Assembly: GCF_040581485.1 (NCBI RefSeq)
Contig: NC_090135.1
Span: 3,465,001-3,529,000, forward strand
Reading direction: 5' to 3'
Length of the DNA: 64,000 nucleotides
Source of the DNA: Linepithema humile
Lineage: Eukaryota > Arthropoda > Insecta > Hymenoptera > Formicidae
Positions 1 to 10,722 of this stretch are shown one piece after another (positions within the stretch are counted from its first letter, which is position 1; each line of letters begins with the position of its first letter). Position numbers and translations under genes: made by a program. The notes under the pieces are model-generated. The model saw only the letters and a list, made by a program, of their open reading frames with translations. It made no database searches and was not told where the DNA came from.

Positions 1-584
1 CCGCCGTCACCTCCTCAGACTCTAGCGTGGAAACTAATTCCACTAGAGTTCTGCGTCCGGTTGACTCGGCCACCAAGGGACACTCTAGTACCAGGCGACA
101 TCCGAATTCGGAGACTTCTCTCTCCCCGGTACACGGAGCATTCCGTAATACCGAGAGCCGAGACGGTGGCAGCCACCGGCACACCGGAAACTCGTTCCGT
201 GGCTATCCAAACTTCGCCGCCTAGAGCCTGCTCAGAGAGCAGTTGTCAGACGAAAGACCACTTTCCGAACGGAGTTCCACCGACACCGGAAAAGGGGCTA
301 CAACAAGCTGATTCGATTGAACCGTCCTTTTTAGGACCCGTTCAGTATACCAAGACGCGACCGGTAATTTCTTACCGCGCCCGTCAATTTTTCTTTTGAT
401 TCTCGGTCTTACACCTTCACCAAGAAAGCGCCTCTGGCGCAATCAATTAAGTTAAACAGAAAACGAAACTTGTACATATACTCATTCTTTGACGAGAAAA
501 ATAAAATTATATTTTTCTAACAAAATTGGTTCTCATAAAACTTTCAACCGAGTCGAACAAATCCTTTGGGCAATAAGCCCATAA
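1..584 (+). mobile_element. LTR fragment (plus copy of the LTR at 22845-23797)
   Basis: The first 584 bases match, with scattered differences, the reverse complement of about 22845-23420, including the tract read as TGCGTCCGGTTGACTCG and the AT-rich 3' part around 480-560. The second copy shows a TATA box and TG start, so this piece is the R/U5 side of a long terminal repeat whose left part lies outside the window. The end near 584 is where similarity to the second copy fades. Short open frames here occur in both copies but have no start context, so I do not call genes. Confidence 0.7.
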
Positions 585-855
585 TATGTATTATAAATAA
601 TAACAGCAGTTCACGCTCGCTCAAAGCTATTCGCGAACGCGTTATTTTTTTGTCTATATTAAATGCATTAACAATTATAATTGTTAGCGTTTTTTAAATA
701 ATTTATTACAATGAAACATTACTTTTTTAATATGTTATTTATATATATTAATATTAAAATTTTAGTTATATATGTTTTAATTAAATGTTATTTTTAAAAT
801 TTAAAAAAAATTAAAAATATTTGCAAAAAAAAGATCAAATTATATTTTAATATAA
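585..855. other. AT-rich stretch, no gene seen
   Basis: This stretch is AT-rich, with runs of A and T, and lies between the LTR fragment and the 3' end of the broken NOF-like gene. It may hold the 3' UTR or terminal region of that element, but I see no inverted copy of the 158-bp repeats found at its other end. Confidence 0.5.
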
Positions 856-2047
856 TTACTTACAATGTATAACAATATGCGGATATGCGTTATAATGATT
901 ATCTAAAGCTTTTTCTGCATTTTTGCAATCATCATATCTTACCCACTTATTATTTCTTCGATAACATATTGCTGTGTAATGTCCTACGTCGAAATCTGTG
1001 GATTGTCTAGTTTGTATCACTGGTGATTTAAAATCGACTATACCAACTAAAAAATACGTCTGTTCCAAAAAAGATAGATTTAATTCTGTTGGAAGTTTTT
1101 CCAGTGGAATTCGCTGTTTGTCTGTATTTTCTGAATATAATTCAAATATAATAAGCGGACCTGTAAATTAAATTATATATAAATTAGCAATGGAAAAATA
1201 TGTAATAAATGAGTAAAAAAATTGCAAATTGATGTATACCTATAGGAAATAGTTGTTGTTTCAAATCCACTACAATCTTTTTGACAGCAAGGTCGTATTT
1301 CTTGAATAGTTATTTCGCTTTCTATTCGATTAAATTCTCTTCGCTGTAACAATCCAAGTTCAATTTAAACCAGTGATAATATTTTTTCTCTGGTAGCACA
1401 ACCGCAGCTACAACTAGATATTTTTTTAAATGATGGATATTTCTTAAATAATTCCCTGCACAAAAAAGCAACTGTAACTTCACAATTTATTAATACGCAG
1501 TCTTTACGTAAATTTGAGTTTTTAAAAATCTCGCGCAATATTAACGCACGAAGTCTGTAGAAAGATCTTTTTATTCCGTGCGTTACTATATCAAAAACAA
1601 GTTTAAAAAACATATTGCTGTTTTCTTTATGTATTAAATTTTTAATATATTTTTTATCAAAATAAGCTGCAATAAAAAGCTGCAATATGCTGTCAAATGC
1701 ACAAGTATTAGTAAAAGAATATTTTTTATTTCCTATTTTTACAGCTTTTACCGATAAGTTACCACCATTTTTGATAATTGGTATTTTTTGAAGCTTATCC
1801 AATAGAAAGTCTTGTTTCGGATTGCCTCGTTGAAAATATCTGCCTTTAGACGAAGTTTTAGATGCAAGTCCTCTCCAATCTTTTATTTCCCTCGTTGCTA
1901 ATATTGCATTTGCACTGCCAGATATTTTACATCCTTTGCAAATGCGTTTCTGACCATATCCTTCTTCTCCAATTGGTGTAGAGCAACCATCAATGGCATG
2001 AACGCTTTTGTGACATATGTAACATATATGCGCACCAGTAGGCTCAT
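856..2047 (-). pseudogene. NOF/MULE-like transposase gene, C-terminal part with ubiquitin-protease-like domain
   Basis: Seen: reading leftwards, a CxxC zinc-binding segment (CYICHK...CKGC, about 2033-1930), then a Cys-box NTCAFDSILQLF (about 1710), a CxCGC pair (about 1400), and after an apparent 79-nt intron (1161-1239, GTATAC to TTTACAG) a His-box GHYTAICYR with trailing W and YDD (about 990-930). Known: a Cys-box NTC-D-S and a GHY...W..YDD His-box are the hallmarks of C19 ubiquitin-specific proteases, and NOF/FB-type MULE proteins end in such a region. The frame is lost near 1365, so the domain is broken. Continuity with 14532-15759 is shown by the reading frame running straight across the 14-bp target duplication of element A. 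A GTAAGT at the end (about 856-862) could be another splice donor. Confidence 0.65.
2034..2047. repeat. Target-site duplication of element A, left copy
   Basis: ACCAGTAGGCTCAT here is repeated exactly at 14518-14531. It directly abuts the poly(T) that marks the 3' end of the minus-strand element A. A 14-bp duplication is typical of target-primed reverse transcription. Confidence 0.9.
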
Positions 2048-2600
2048 TTTTTTTTTTTTTTTTTTTTTTGATGAGGCAGAGAAAATCCTTTATGGATACC
2101 CATGGGTCCCATGGGGGAATCCTGTGGGTTATGTGGGAGTCTCCTGAGAAGATGTCTCAGGCATACCCACTAAAACCCCTGCCGATAGCCTTTCTGGACC
2201 ATGTAGAGGGAGGGTGAGGTATCACCAGCGGTATTCGTCTCACCCTCCCTCAGGTCTGACCGAAACCGGTCTCTTCGCGGGGAGGGATGGGGGGGCTTGC
2301 GTCCCCTCTCCCTCCCATGAGTACTTTTTATTTCGCGAAAGGCCGGGCTACCGCGGCCTTTTCCCGCCCTCCCGTGTTTGGTGGGAGGGGGGGGGGCTGA
2401 GGCCAGCCGGGAGCCCCCGCTCCCAACTGACTCTCCGCCGGAAGAAAGATAAAATTCCGATAAACCTACGGTATCTCCCCTCCGGCCATCTAAGTTGGAG
2501 GGACCCTGACTGGATCCTTCCTAGGGGGGTGGAATCCTTCCCGGGGGGTCGATGGTGACGCGCTTATAGTGCGTGTCATTGCCCGGGGAGGCCCCCTATT
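2048..2600 (-). other. 3' UTR and poly(A) of element A
   Basis: After a short Glu/Arg/Gly-rich ORF2 tail (MSQKEEAER..., ending near 2600), the GC-rich 3' UTR runs to the poly(A). The block at about 2070-2180 matches 21020-21130 of element B closely, which defines the shared 3' UTR of the family. Confidence 0.75.
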
Positions 2601-2721
2601 CATCTGCCCCTTTGGGGGCGGGGGGGTTGTGTTGGCGGCGGTAGAGGAAAGGGATTATCCCCTCCCCCCACCACCTTCCCTCTTCTTCTTCTCTCCGCCT
2701 CCTCCTTCTGCGACATTACGC

Positions 2722-2736
2722 TGTCACAGAAGGAGG
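2722..2736. repeat. Target-site duplication of element D, left copy
   Basis: TGTCACAGAAGGAGG is repeated exactly at 7731-7745. Elements B and C keep an uninterrupted version of this ORF2 coding site, which confirms that D inserted into A here. Confidence 0.88.
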
Positions 2737-3560
2737 CCCCCCCAAGGGTGCACCTTGTCGTGGTGGGGGGGCTCAGTACCCGTCGGGCACGCTTTTTTCG
2801 TTTCGGCGGGGAAACGAACGCACCCGCGGGATGTGCACTATGTCCGACAAGGGTAAAAGGCCCCCAAAACCATGATCTCCAGTGGCTGTCGGAAACAGGT
2901 GCATGTCTCTACCTCCCCTCCACTTCTCCCCTTTCCACCCTACCCACATTATAACCCACTTTCCCTGTGGCCTATCTCCCTCTCCGCTGCGCCTTCTCTT
3001 GTTCTGAAGTGGGGGTGGGTTTGCGCCTAGGCAGGGGCCGGGGCGTGAGCCTGCTCGTGCGGATGCGCGGGGAAAGGGGCAGGGGCCGCAGAGTAGAGCC
3101 TACCGGGCCCTGCGTTGTCGGGCTAGGCCTTGGCCTGGTGCGACGGCGACGGAACCGGTGGTTTTTTTTTTTTATTTTTTTTTTTATTTTCAGGTCGGGG
3201 GGTTGTAAGGAGTTAGATCGGTGGACTCCTTTGTTTTGTATTAGTAGGGGTTATCACTCTAAGACCAAGGTGTTGGCGCCGTGCTCAGGGTCTGAATGGC
3301 TGCGGGAGTGTTTTGGTTAGGCGTTAACGCAGTCGCTAACGGTCCGCTCCGGGGTACCTGCCGACCCCTCGGTGTAGTTAGGCTTAGTGTCGTATAGGTG
3401 GCTCTACGGCGCTGGACATCTCTTCCACCACTCTCGTGGGAACAAAAATGAGCTTTAAAATTCTAAATTTGGTGAGGAGTGCCCGCCGCTTCCGGCCAGA
3501 CAGGGCTGCTGTTAGGGAAGTGGTGGGAGTTCCCGCCGCTGAGTCCGTGCGCGATCGCTC

Positions 3561-6500
3561 GTGGGCTCGGTGGTGGCCTCCGCTTCTTCGAGAGCGCCTC
3601 ACCGTGCTGTGCCCGAGCGAGTCCGCGTTGGACGCGGCGGGGTACAATCCCAGGTTTGCAGTCTTCGTACTGTCCGCATTGAAGTTGAAAAATGTGATAG
3701 GATAGCGTGCGTGTTAAAGAATTTCCGTACAGCCCGTGTATTGGAAAGGTGCGATAGTTTTGTAGGAACAAAGAATAGGTCAGGTAACGTTAAGCCACGC
3801 GAGGCAAGAATTGAAAAGAATCGCGTTAGATTCGCGGACCCCATCCAGACCCACCTGGAAGATACATTAAACGATGTTAGCTCGTCAAACTCGGCGGAAA
3901 ATTTAGTAACGGCTACGGAGCCAGTGGTAGTTTGTGCGCGGTCCACGAGAATTAGGATACTACAATTGAACATGCGTCGTTTACAAGTAGTATCAGGTGA
4001 GGTTCGTCAACTGGCCTCTGAAAAGCGACTTGACGTCCTGTTATTGCTGGAACCATACGTCAAGAAGCAAAACTCAAGCCATGTATTCTATGGGCTAGGT
4101 AGGCAAATTAGGGTGGCGGCTGTTCGCTCGCAACGTCCGTGGGCGGCAGTAGCCATAAGTAATCCAAATTTAGAAATGTTATTTGTCTCGCAGCTTAGTA
4201 CTACGCATTGTGTTTGTGCGGAAGTGCAAGCCCCCAATTTTTCGTTCTACGTCGTGTCGTGCTACTTCCAGTACAGCGACGAGATCGAGAAACACCTCAG
4301 CCACCTCGAAATGGTGTGTCATTCACTGAGGGGGAAGAGAATGATAGTTGCGTTAGATGCCAATGCGCGGTCGTCTCTCTGGGGCCCTCAGAGGACAGAC
4401 GAAAGAGGTGCCAAACTCGAGGACCTCATCCAAGCATTTGGCCTCCAGGTTTTGAACGACGCTGCTCAACCACCTACCTACTGGACGGCGGGAGGGTCGT
4501 CTTACATAGATGTCACTCTCTCGTCCCCTACCATGAGCCAATTCATCGGCGAGTGGAAAGTGAGGCAGGACTGGACGAGCAGCGACCACAACTCCGTGGA
4601 CATCAGGGTGAGGGTGCCAAAAGTAACGGGCAATGATCGGGGGGCCGAGACCAGTCGTTTCGACACACGTCGGGCCGATTGGGATCGATTCGCCGAGAGC
4701 CTGCGCGACCTATCCAGGTCGCGGCTCGAGGTCCTCGGTCTGCAGTCTGCGGAGGAAGTAGAATTGATGGCGCAAGAACTTGCGGTGGTGCTCCAAGAGG
4801 CCTGTAAGTCTTCCATGCCAAGAAAGAGAAGGTTTAGAAAATCCAACCCGTGGTGGACTAGAGAACTGACTGTCATCAAAAAGTCAGTATATAGGTTAAG
4901 ACGTGCCATCCAGGTAGGGCGAGGAGAGCTCAATTACCTCACCCTTCACCAAGAGTACAGCGTATCTTTGAGGTACTACAGAAGGGAGGTGAGGAAGGCA
5001 AAACTCGCAAGCTGGCAAAAATTCGTCACGTCGCACGGCAACTCGGAGGCTTGGGGCTACGTTTACAAGCAACAAGCTGAAAAGCTCCGAGTTGAGAGGG
5101 TGGTCAACACCCTCCGGCGGGGCGAATACTCTACCAACACCGTAGAAGAGACAGCCGGCTACCTTCTGGATGTCCACGTCCCAGATGACCGGGAGAATGA
5201 GGATACAGATAGTCAAAGTATAGTTAGGGAAAACGCGCAAGTTGCGCCAAATACGGCTGACGCTCCCATCTTCACGGAGCGAGAAGTGGCCGAGGTAGTT
5301 AAAAGTTTTAAAAATAATAAAGCACCCGGACCTGATCTAATCGAGGTCAGTGTCTTGAAGGTAGCATGTAGAACAATCCCCGGTCAGATAGTTAGGTTAT
5401 TCAACGGGTGCCTTCAGTGGGGCGTCTTTCCCTCGATTTGGAAGGAGGGCTCATTACGAGTTCTTCTGAAGAGCGAGGACAGAGACGAGAAGGACCCGAA
5501 ATCTTATAGGCCCATATGTCTCCTCTCTGTAGTAGGGAAACTTCTCGAAAAGCTTATTAAGCTTCGCCTGGAGGACACGTCGATGGCGCCTGATAAGGTC
5601 TCCGACCGGCAGTTCGGGTTCACGCCCGGAAAGTCGACGGAAGATGCTATCGTGGAGCTGCGGAGGATGGTCTCTGCCTCTGAAGAGAGGTATGCCGTCG
5701 CCCTGCTCTTTGATATTTCGGGTGCTTTCGACAATGTCTGGTGGCCCCTGGTCTTAGATAGCTTCAAAAATAGGAACTGCCCCAAGAACGTTTTCGGAGT
5801 GCTCCGGAGCTACTTCAGCGATCGAAGGGTGCAGATTGAATTAGGGCACGAGAAAGTTTTCAAGCAGGCAACGAGGGGGTGCCCGCAGGGCTCCGTTCTC
5901 GGTCCCACCTGCTGGAACGTTATGTTCGACGGCCTTCTTAAAGAATTAGAGGAAATAGCTCCGGGACAATATGCAGCTTACGCGGACGATTTAATAACAG
6001 TAATTAGAGGAAATTCGCGAAGGGAATTAGAACTGAAGGGTCAAATAATCGTTGATAGGATCGTAAATTGGTGCAAGTCCGCGAAATTGGAAATTTCGGA
6101 AAAAAAGACAGAAGCGATAGTATTGAAAAATGAAGATATATGTAGAGCACCGATTGGTAGAAGGGGAGGAGACCGCCCGGATAGGAAGCGGAAAACGAAT
6201 ACAAAAAAGGTAGACCTAGCAGGAAGACCCCCAACGATAAAAATAGGAGATAAAAGTATTAAATTCAAGAATTCCGTTAGATATCTCGGTGTCCATTTTG
6301 ATAAAGGTATGAAAGTAGGGTCTCATTGTGAATATTTGAAAAATAAAGTAGAGTCACTATTCGCGAGATTGGGTAAGTTAGCTAGATCTACATGGGGTCT
6401 AAAATATAGGGCGCTCTCGACTATTTACAGGGGAGTGTTCGCCCCAACTGTGGCGTATGCCGCAGCGGGATGGGCAGACCTCTGTACGGAGCGCGATATT

Positions 6501-7130
6501 AGGAAACTACAAAGTATACAGCGCAAAGTGCTTATTCCGGTGGTAGGCGCGTATAGAACCTCGTCGCGGGAATCATTGTGCGTTGTCGCTGGTGCGACCC
6601 CTGTCGAAATCCTCCTCCAGGAAGGCAGGGCTAGGTATGAAATTAGAAGAGCTAGGGACACCGTGATAGGAGAAGCTAGAGTCGCAGCGACAGATGAGGA
6701 TGCGGTGAAACGCATCAAGGCAGAGGGTAGGAGGATGTGGCAGGCCAAGTGGAGCTCTTCGACGAAAGGCCGTACCACTTTTTCGTTTTTCAGAAACATC
6801 TCTGGGAGGATGGGCGCGCGGTGGATTCAACCTGACCGTTGGAGCGCGCAGGTGCTTACGGGTCATGGCGATTTCCGAGCACGCCTTGCGTCGCTCGGAC
6901 TCGTCGACAGCGGCGCCTGTGACTGTGGCGGCGGTGAAGACACTGTACCGCACTTCCTTCTGGAGTGCGAAAGATTCGAAGCGCAGAGAGTCGCTCTGCG
7001 CGATATAGTAGGGGCTGACAGTTGGAGATGGCCGGAAGTAGCACCTCTCTTGGTGCAGACTCCAGAGGCCTTTTCCCTGTTCAGCGATTTCTGTAGAGAG
7101 TCGTTATGGATTAAGCAATCCGAGCAATAA
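3561..7130 (+). CDS. R1-clade ORF2: AP endonuclease, reverse transcriptase, CCHC (1189 aa, open)
   Basis: This protein would nick target DNA and copy the element RNA at the nick. Seen: an AP-type endonuclease at about residues 130-345, with LQLNMRR near its start, ALDANARSSLWG and a final SDH; an RT at about 570-840, with NNKAPGPD, SYRPICLLSVVGK, FDISGAFDNV, GCPQGSVLGP and the catalytic AYADD near residue 805; and a C-terminal C-x-C...H...C finger near 1118-1137. Length and domain order match R1-clade ORF2, with no internal stop or frameshift. The start at 3561 is only the first ATG of the frame; true initiation may be further downstream, near the endonuclease. No ORF1 partner is present in this copy, so autonomous movement is doubtful even though ORF2 looks intact. 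Confidence 0.9.
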   Translation: MGSVVASASSRAPHRAVPERVRVGRGGVQSQVCSLRTVRIEVEKCDRIACVLKNFRTARVLERCDSFVGTKNRSGNVKPREARIEKNRVRFADPIQTHLEDTLNDVSSSNSAENLVTATEPVVVCARSTRIRILQLNMRRLQVVSGEVRQLASEKRLDVLLLLEPYVKKQNSSHVFYGLGRQIRVAAVRSQRPWAAVAISNPNLEMLFVSQLSTTHCVCAEVQAPNFSFYVVSCYFQYSDEIEKHLSHLEMVCHSLRGKRMIVALDANARSSLWGPQRTDERGAKLEDLIQAFGLQVLNDAAQPPTYWTAGGSSYIDVTLSSPTMSQFIGEWKVRQDWTSSDHNSVDIRVRVPKVTGNDRGAETSRFDTRRADWDRFAESLRDLSRSRLEVLGLQSAEEVELMAQELAVVLQEACKSSMPRKRRFRKSNPWWTRELTVIKKSVYRLRRAIQVGRGELNYLTLHQEYSVSLRYYRREVRKAKLASWQKFVTSHGNSEAWGYVYKQQAEKLRVERVVNTLRRGEYSTNTVEETAGYLLDVHVPDDRENEDTDSQSIVRENAQVAPNTADAPIFTEREVAEVVKSFKNNKAPGPDLIEVSVLKVACRTIPGQIVRLFNGCLQWGVFPSIWKEGSLRVLLKSEDRDEKDPKSYRPICLLSVVGKLLEKLIKLRLEDTSMAPDKVSDRQFGFTPGKSTEDAIVELRRMVSASEERYAVALLFDISGAFDNVWWPLVLDSFKNRNCPKNVFGVLRSYFSDRRVQIELGHEKVFKQATRGCPQGSVLGPTCWNVMFDGLLKELEEIAPGQYAAYADDLITVIRGNSRRELELKGQIIVDRIVNWCKSAKLEISEKKTEAIVLKNEDICRAPIGRRGGDRPDRKRKTNTKKVDLAGRPPTIKIGDKSIKFKNSVRYLGVHFDKGMKVGSHCEYLKNKVESLFARLGKLARSTWGLKYRALSTIYRGVFAPTVAYAAAGWADLCTERDIRKLQSIQRKVLIPVVGAYRTSSRESLCVVAGATPVEILLQEGRARYEIRRARDTVIGEARVAATDEDAVKRIKAEGRRMWQAKWSSSTKGRTTFSFFRNISGRMGARWIQPDRWSAQVLTGHGDFRARLASLGLVDSGACDCGGGEDTVPHFLLECERFEAQRVALRDIVGADSWRWPEVAPLLVQTPEAFSLFSDFCRESLWIKQSEQ

Positions 7131-7730
7131 GTAGGCCGGGGAAAGTAATAAGTGTAGCGCGCGATATAAAAATAAAAATAAAAATAGATTCTGGGCCATT
7201 CACTCGGGGTGCGTCGGAGCCCTCGGGCGTCGGAGCGCAGCCTCGTAAGCTTCTCGGGTCAACTGCGTTACCGGATGGTTAGGTATAGGAATTAGTATTC
7301 TATTAGGTAGGATTTCCAACCTGAATATCCAATGACGTATTTGTCATATCCTTCCCAACAGTTTCATCCAAACCTTATATTCCTTCCCAACAGGGTCAGA
7401 GCGCGTGTCCAGGTACGGGACACGAATGAGCAGGCCTCCCCGTGGTCCCCGTGGGCGTGGCTAGGGTGCAGGAGGCGGCGGCTGGGCGCGTCCATCAAAA
7501 CCAGGTGGGTAGCGTGTCCTGTTCGCTTCTCCGGGTGTGCAAAGGGGTGGTTGCACCGGTCATGGCTAAACTGCTCATCCTGCGTGCGAACCCGCAGGCG
7601 CTGCTGGATTTTTCTATCGCCCGGCCTTTGGGGTTTCGTTGGACAGTAGAGAGTATTGTGGCGTATAGCGTTTCTACGCTCAGGCAGCATGGGTTTTGTT
7701 CCTCTCGCGGCTCAACACCCTCACAGTGAA
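7131..7730 (+). other. 3' UTR of element D
   Basis: About 600 bases between the ORF2 stop and the target duplication. It contains two copies of CCTTCCCAACAG near 7350-7395 but no poly(A). Open frames across it on both strands appear to be chance readings. Confidence 0.6.
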
Positions 7731-7745
7731 TGTCACAGAAGGAGG
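7731..7745. repeat. Target-site duplication of element D, right copy
   Basis: This is an exact copy of 2722-2736. Element A ORF2 resumes immediately to its right on the minus strand. Confidence 0.88.
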
Positions 7746-10566
7746 AGATGGCCCTCCATTTATCCTCTCCCTCCAGCATAGTTCTCACTAATGCTGGAAG
7801 GGAGAGGTCCCCGCCAACCACAGCGGTCAGGACCCGGCGTTCCTCCTTCCAAGCTTCACACTCCTCGAGAGTGTGTCGCGCCGAGTCCAAACCGGCCGCG
7901 CAGTGGTGGCACCTGGTCGTATACTCCTTATCGATCCTGCACAGGTAGTCACCGAAGCAACCGTGCCCGGTGAGTACCTGTGTCAGGTGGAACCCGATTC
8001 CGCGTCCCCTCCTGTCCGCCCATTCGGGAAGACAGGGTTGGATGGCCTGGGTGGTCCATCTGCCCGCCTTGGAGCCAATTAAGAAGGCCTGCCACACCTC
8101 CATGGCTCCCTGGCGGGCATCTCTCCTGAGCCTAGCCACGACTCTTGGTAATAGGCGGGCGCTCCCGGGCCGGTCTGGGTCCCTCGTACGCCGATAAAAT
8201 TCAGCGTACGAGTTCGCCAGGAACTCGGCCGGGAGGAGGCCTGCCAGAGCCGTGGCCGCCGCGAACGACGCCGTGCAGTAGGCCCGGATCAGCCTGATGG
8301 CCAGCCGGCGCTGTTGACGATGTAACATCGCCTGTATGCGCCGACTGGCCGCGACCCTGTCGGCCCACACCGGTGCCCCGTAGAGGAGCACCGATTGCAC
8401 GACGTTCGCATAGAGTCTTCTGACTCTATTTTGAGGACCACCCAAGTTCGGAAGGAGGCGACCTAACGCGGTCGCCATCCTGTTTGCTTTGGGGGTTATC
8501 TAAGCAAAATGCTGCTCAAACCCCCAAAGTCCATCCAGAGTGAAGCCCAGATACCTCATCTGGGTCCCCACCCGGACGCGGATCTCCCCGACCCAGATCT
8601 GGGTGGGGGGAAGACGCCCCAAGGCCCTGTCATAAAAAAACAGGGCCTTCGTCTTTTGCGGGGCGACCTCGAGTCCTATCGTTCGTATAGAGTATACGAC
8701 CGCCCGGGTTGCGGCGTTCGCCGCGTCCCGGGCCTCTCTCTAGCTTTTCCCCCGGGCCACCACCAGGGTGTCGCATAACACAGCAGACGACAGCCCAGGG
8801 GAAGGGCCGTGCGGAGCACTCTGTCGTATGCGAGGTTCCATAATAGGGGTTTTAACACCGACCCCTGAGGAACTCCGCAACAGACTTCCCTTTGGTTTAC
8901 CCGCTCCAGTTGATCTCTGTACTGGAGCGTCCTGTCACGGAAATAGTCCCAAAGGACCTCCCTTATGTATGGGGGAAGGCCGTGGAACTCCATGGCCTGC
9001 CCCACACATACTCAGGGGAGGGAGTTGAAGGCGTTGACGATGTCCAGCGACACCGCCAACGCCACATCCCCCTCCCCTACAACTTGGTCCGAGAAGGCCC
9101 GCAGATGCATAATCGCATCTGTTGTGGATTGGGCCTCCCGGAACCCAAATTGATCTTCCAATAGATTGGGACCATCCCGCGACAGGTGCTGGACGATTCG
9201 GCCGGCAATGATTCTTTCGAATAGTTCACCGACCTCGTCCAGCAAGCAAATCGGCCTGTAAGCCGAAGGTTGCTCCGCCGGTTTCCCCTCCTTGCAAAGA
9301 AGCACAAGGTTTGCTATTTTCCACAAAGAGGGGAAGGTGCCCGTCCTGAGGCATGCGTTATACATTTTCCTCAGGCGGGCCCCACCACGCCAAAGGCCAA
9401 GGCCCATACACGGTCGAGAACCCCGTCCGGGCCGGGAGCTTTACCAGCAGCCCTCAGCCTTTTGGACGCCTCGGATAGCTCCCCATCTGTGATCCCTAGG
9501 TCCTCGGTCCAGTTGGTGGGGTTTCCCTTAGGGGGGATGTGAGTGTCTCTTACGGGAAAGAGACTCCCCACCACCTGGCCGAGGAACCCGGGGTCCAGCG
9601 TCTCCGAGATTGGGGGCGCCGCCGGTCTCAATCTGTTGAGAACCAGACGGTACGGACGCCCCCAAGGGTTCCGGTCGAGCTCTGCGAGCAGCTCCTCCCA
9701 GGCCTTGGCATTGGCCCTGCCGATGGCTGTCCGCAGGAAGCACCTCGTGGCCAGGTACTCCCCGCGCGCTTCGACAGTACTCTCGTCCTCTCCGCCCGCC
9801 CGTTGTCGGGCCCAGAGGAGATCGCGTCTTGCGGCGTTTGCGCTTCTTCGCAGTTCTGCGATCTCCTCATTTCACCAATACATGGCCCGACGGGGGGCGA
9901 GCTTCAATCGGGGCATGGCCATGTCCCCGATCTCGTCGGCTTTGGCCCCGGTGTCGACGAGGTCGGGAGGATCCGACCACGCCTCCACCAAGGCCGCCAC
10001 CACCAATTTGTCTTGATCTAATTAGGCTAATGTCTACCTCCTAGGAGGCCCCTCGCCCCTTTGACGATGGCGGCGGGTCAGCACCTCCTGGGGAGTGGCA
10101 GTCAGGACCATCTCTATGCCGCCCAAGTCAGCACGGCCTCACTTCTGATGTTGGTGAACCGGGAACCCCACTCCTGAGCCCAGGCGTTGAAGTCCCCGGC
10201 CACCAACACGGGATGGGGGAGGCATCGGCGAATGCCCGCCCCCATTGCCCGCAGTTGTTCTCTAAACTCGGGGTGAGGCCGCTTTGGTGGGGCGTATACC
10301 CCCACCACGTATAAGGCACCCCACCGCGCTATGACAAACCCCTCCCCCCGTTCCACTAGGGTAAGGGGGGGGGAGCGCGGGGAGTACCTCCTCACAATGG
10401 CGGCAGAACCGTTTAAGGCAGAGACCCAGTTAAGATCGGATTCCGGCACTCGATACGGCTCCGCCATCACTCCTAGTCCCGCATCACGCCTGCTCAGGTC
10501 CCCCATGAATAAGTCTTGGGCCCGGCGAGCGTGATTTAGGTTGGCCTGGAGGAGTTTTGTGGACAT
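7746..10566 (-). pseudogene. Element A ORF2 remnant (endonuclease, RT, CCHC)
   Basis: Seen from the start at 10566: MSTKLLQANLNHAR and GDFNAW of an AP endonuclease, then a deletion near 10122 that removes about 60 residues including the SDH part, compared with element B. RT pieces follow in shifting frames: AYRPICLLDEVGELFERII (about 9270), QFGFREAQSTTDAI (about 9140), CCGVPQGSVL (about 8890), and the YADD region near 8770, which is corrupted. The C-terminal third (8478-7746) is open and ends in a CHHC...H...C finger (about 7920-7880). D interrupts the last exon-like tail. It is a decayed R1-clade ORF2 that cannot make active protein. Confidence 0.85.
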
Positions 10567-10722
10567 TATTGATTCTTAGGAACCTATCCCTCTTCCAGGC
10601 CACTCGTGCCTGCTGCTTCGGCGGCAGCTGGCGTTGGATCGATGTCCATGGTCTCCGTAGGGAGATTTGATTATCCCTTTTTGGACGGCTTCGCCGCTGC
10701 CGCCTTTGCTCCCTCCTTTGTT

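Larger units (their letters stand above)
2737..7730 (+). mobile_element. R1-clade non-LTR retrotransposon D, nested in A
   Basis: D is 4994 bp between exact 15-bp duplications, in the orientation opposite to A. Its 5' end carries the string CCTTGTCGTGGTG followed by a G-run, nearly the same string as at A's 5' end (14480-14505 on the minus strand). It has a GC-rich 5' UTR, a single long ORF2 (3561-7130) and a 600-base 3' UTR without a poly(A) tail. I see no ORF1; the 820 bases before ORF2 are too short for one. Either ORF1 was lost or this is a single-ORF derivative. A T-rich tract at 3160-3190 could mark a deletion joint. The open ORF2 argues that D is younger than A. Confidence 0.85.

Noticed and set aside
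4208..4933. Overlapping ORFs inside the D endonuclease region
   Set aside because: Alternate-frame shadows of the 1189-codon ORF2.
7442..7729. Plus-strand 95-codon ORF ending at the target duplication of D
   Set aside because: No motif, and it lies in a 3' UTR. The minus frame through the same region is open as well, so openness means little here.
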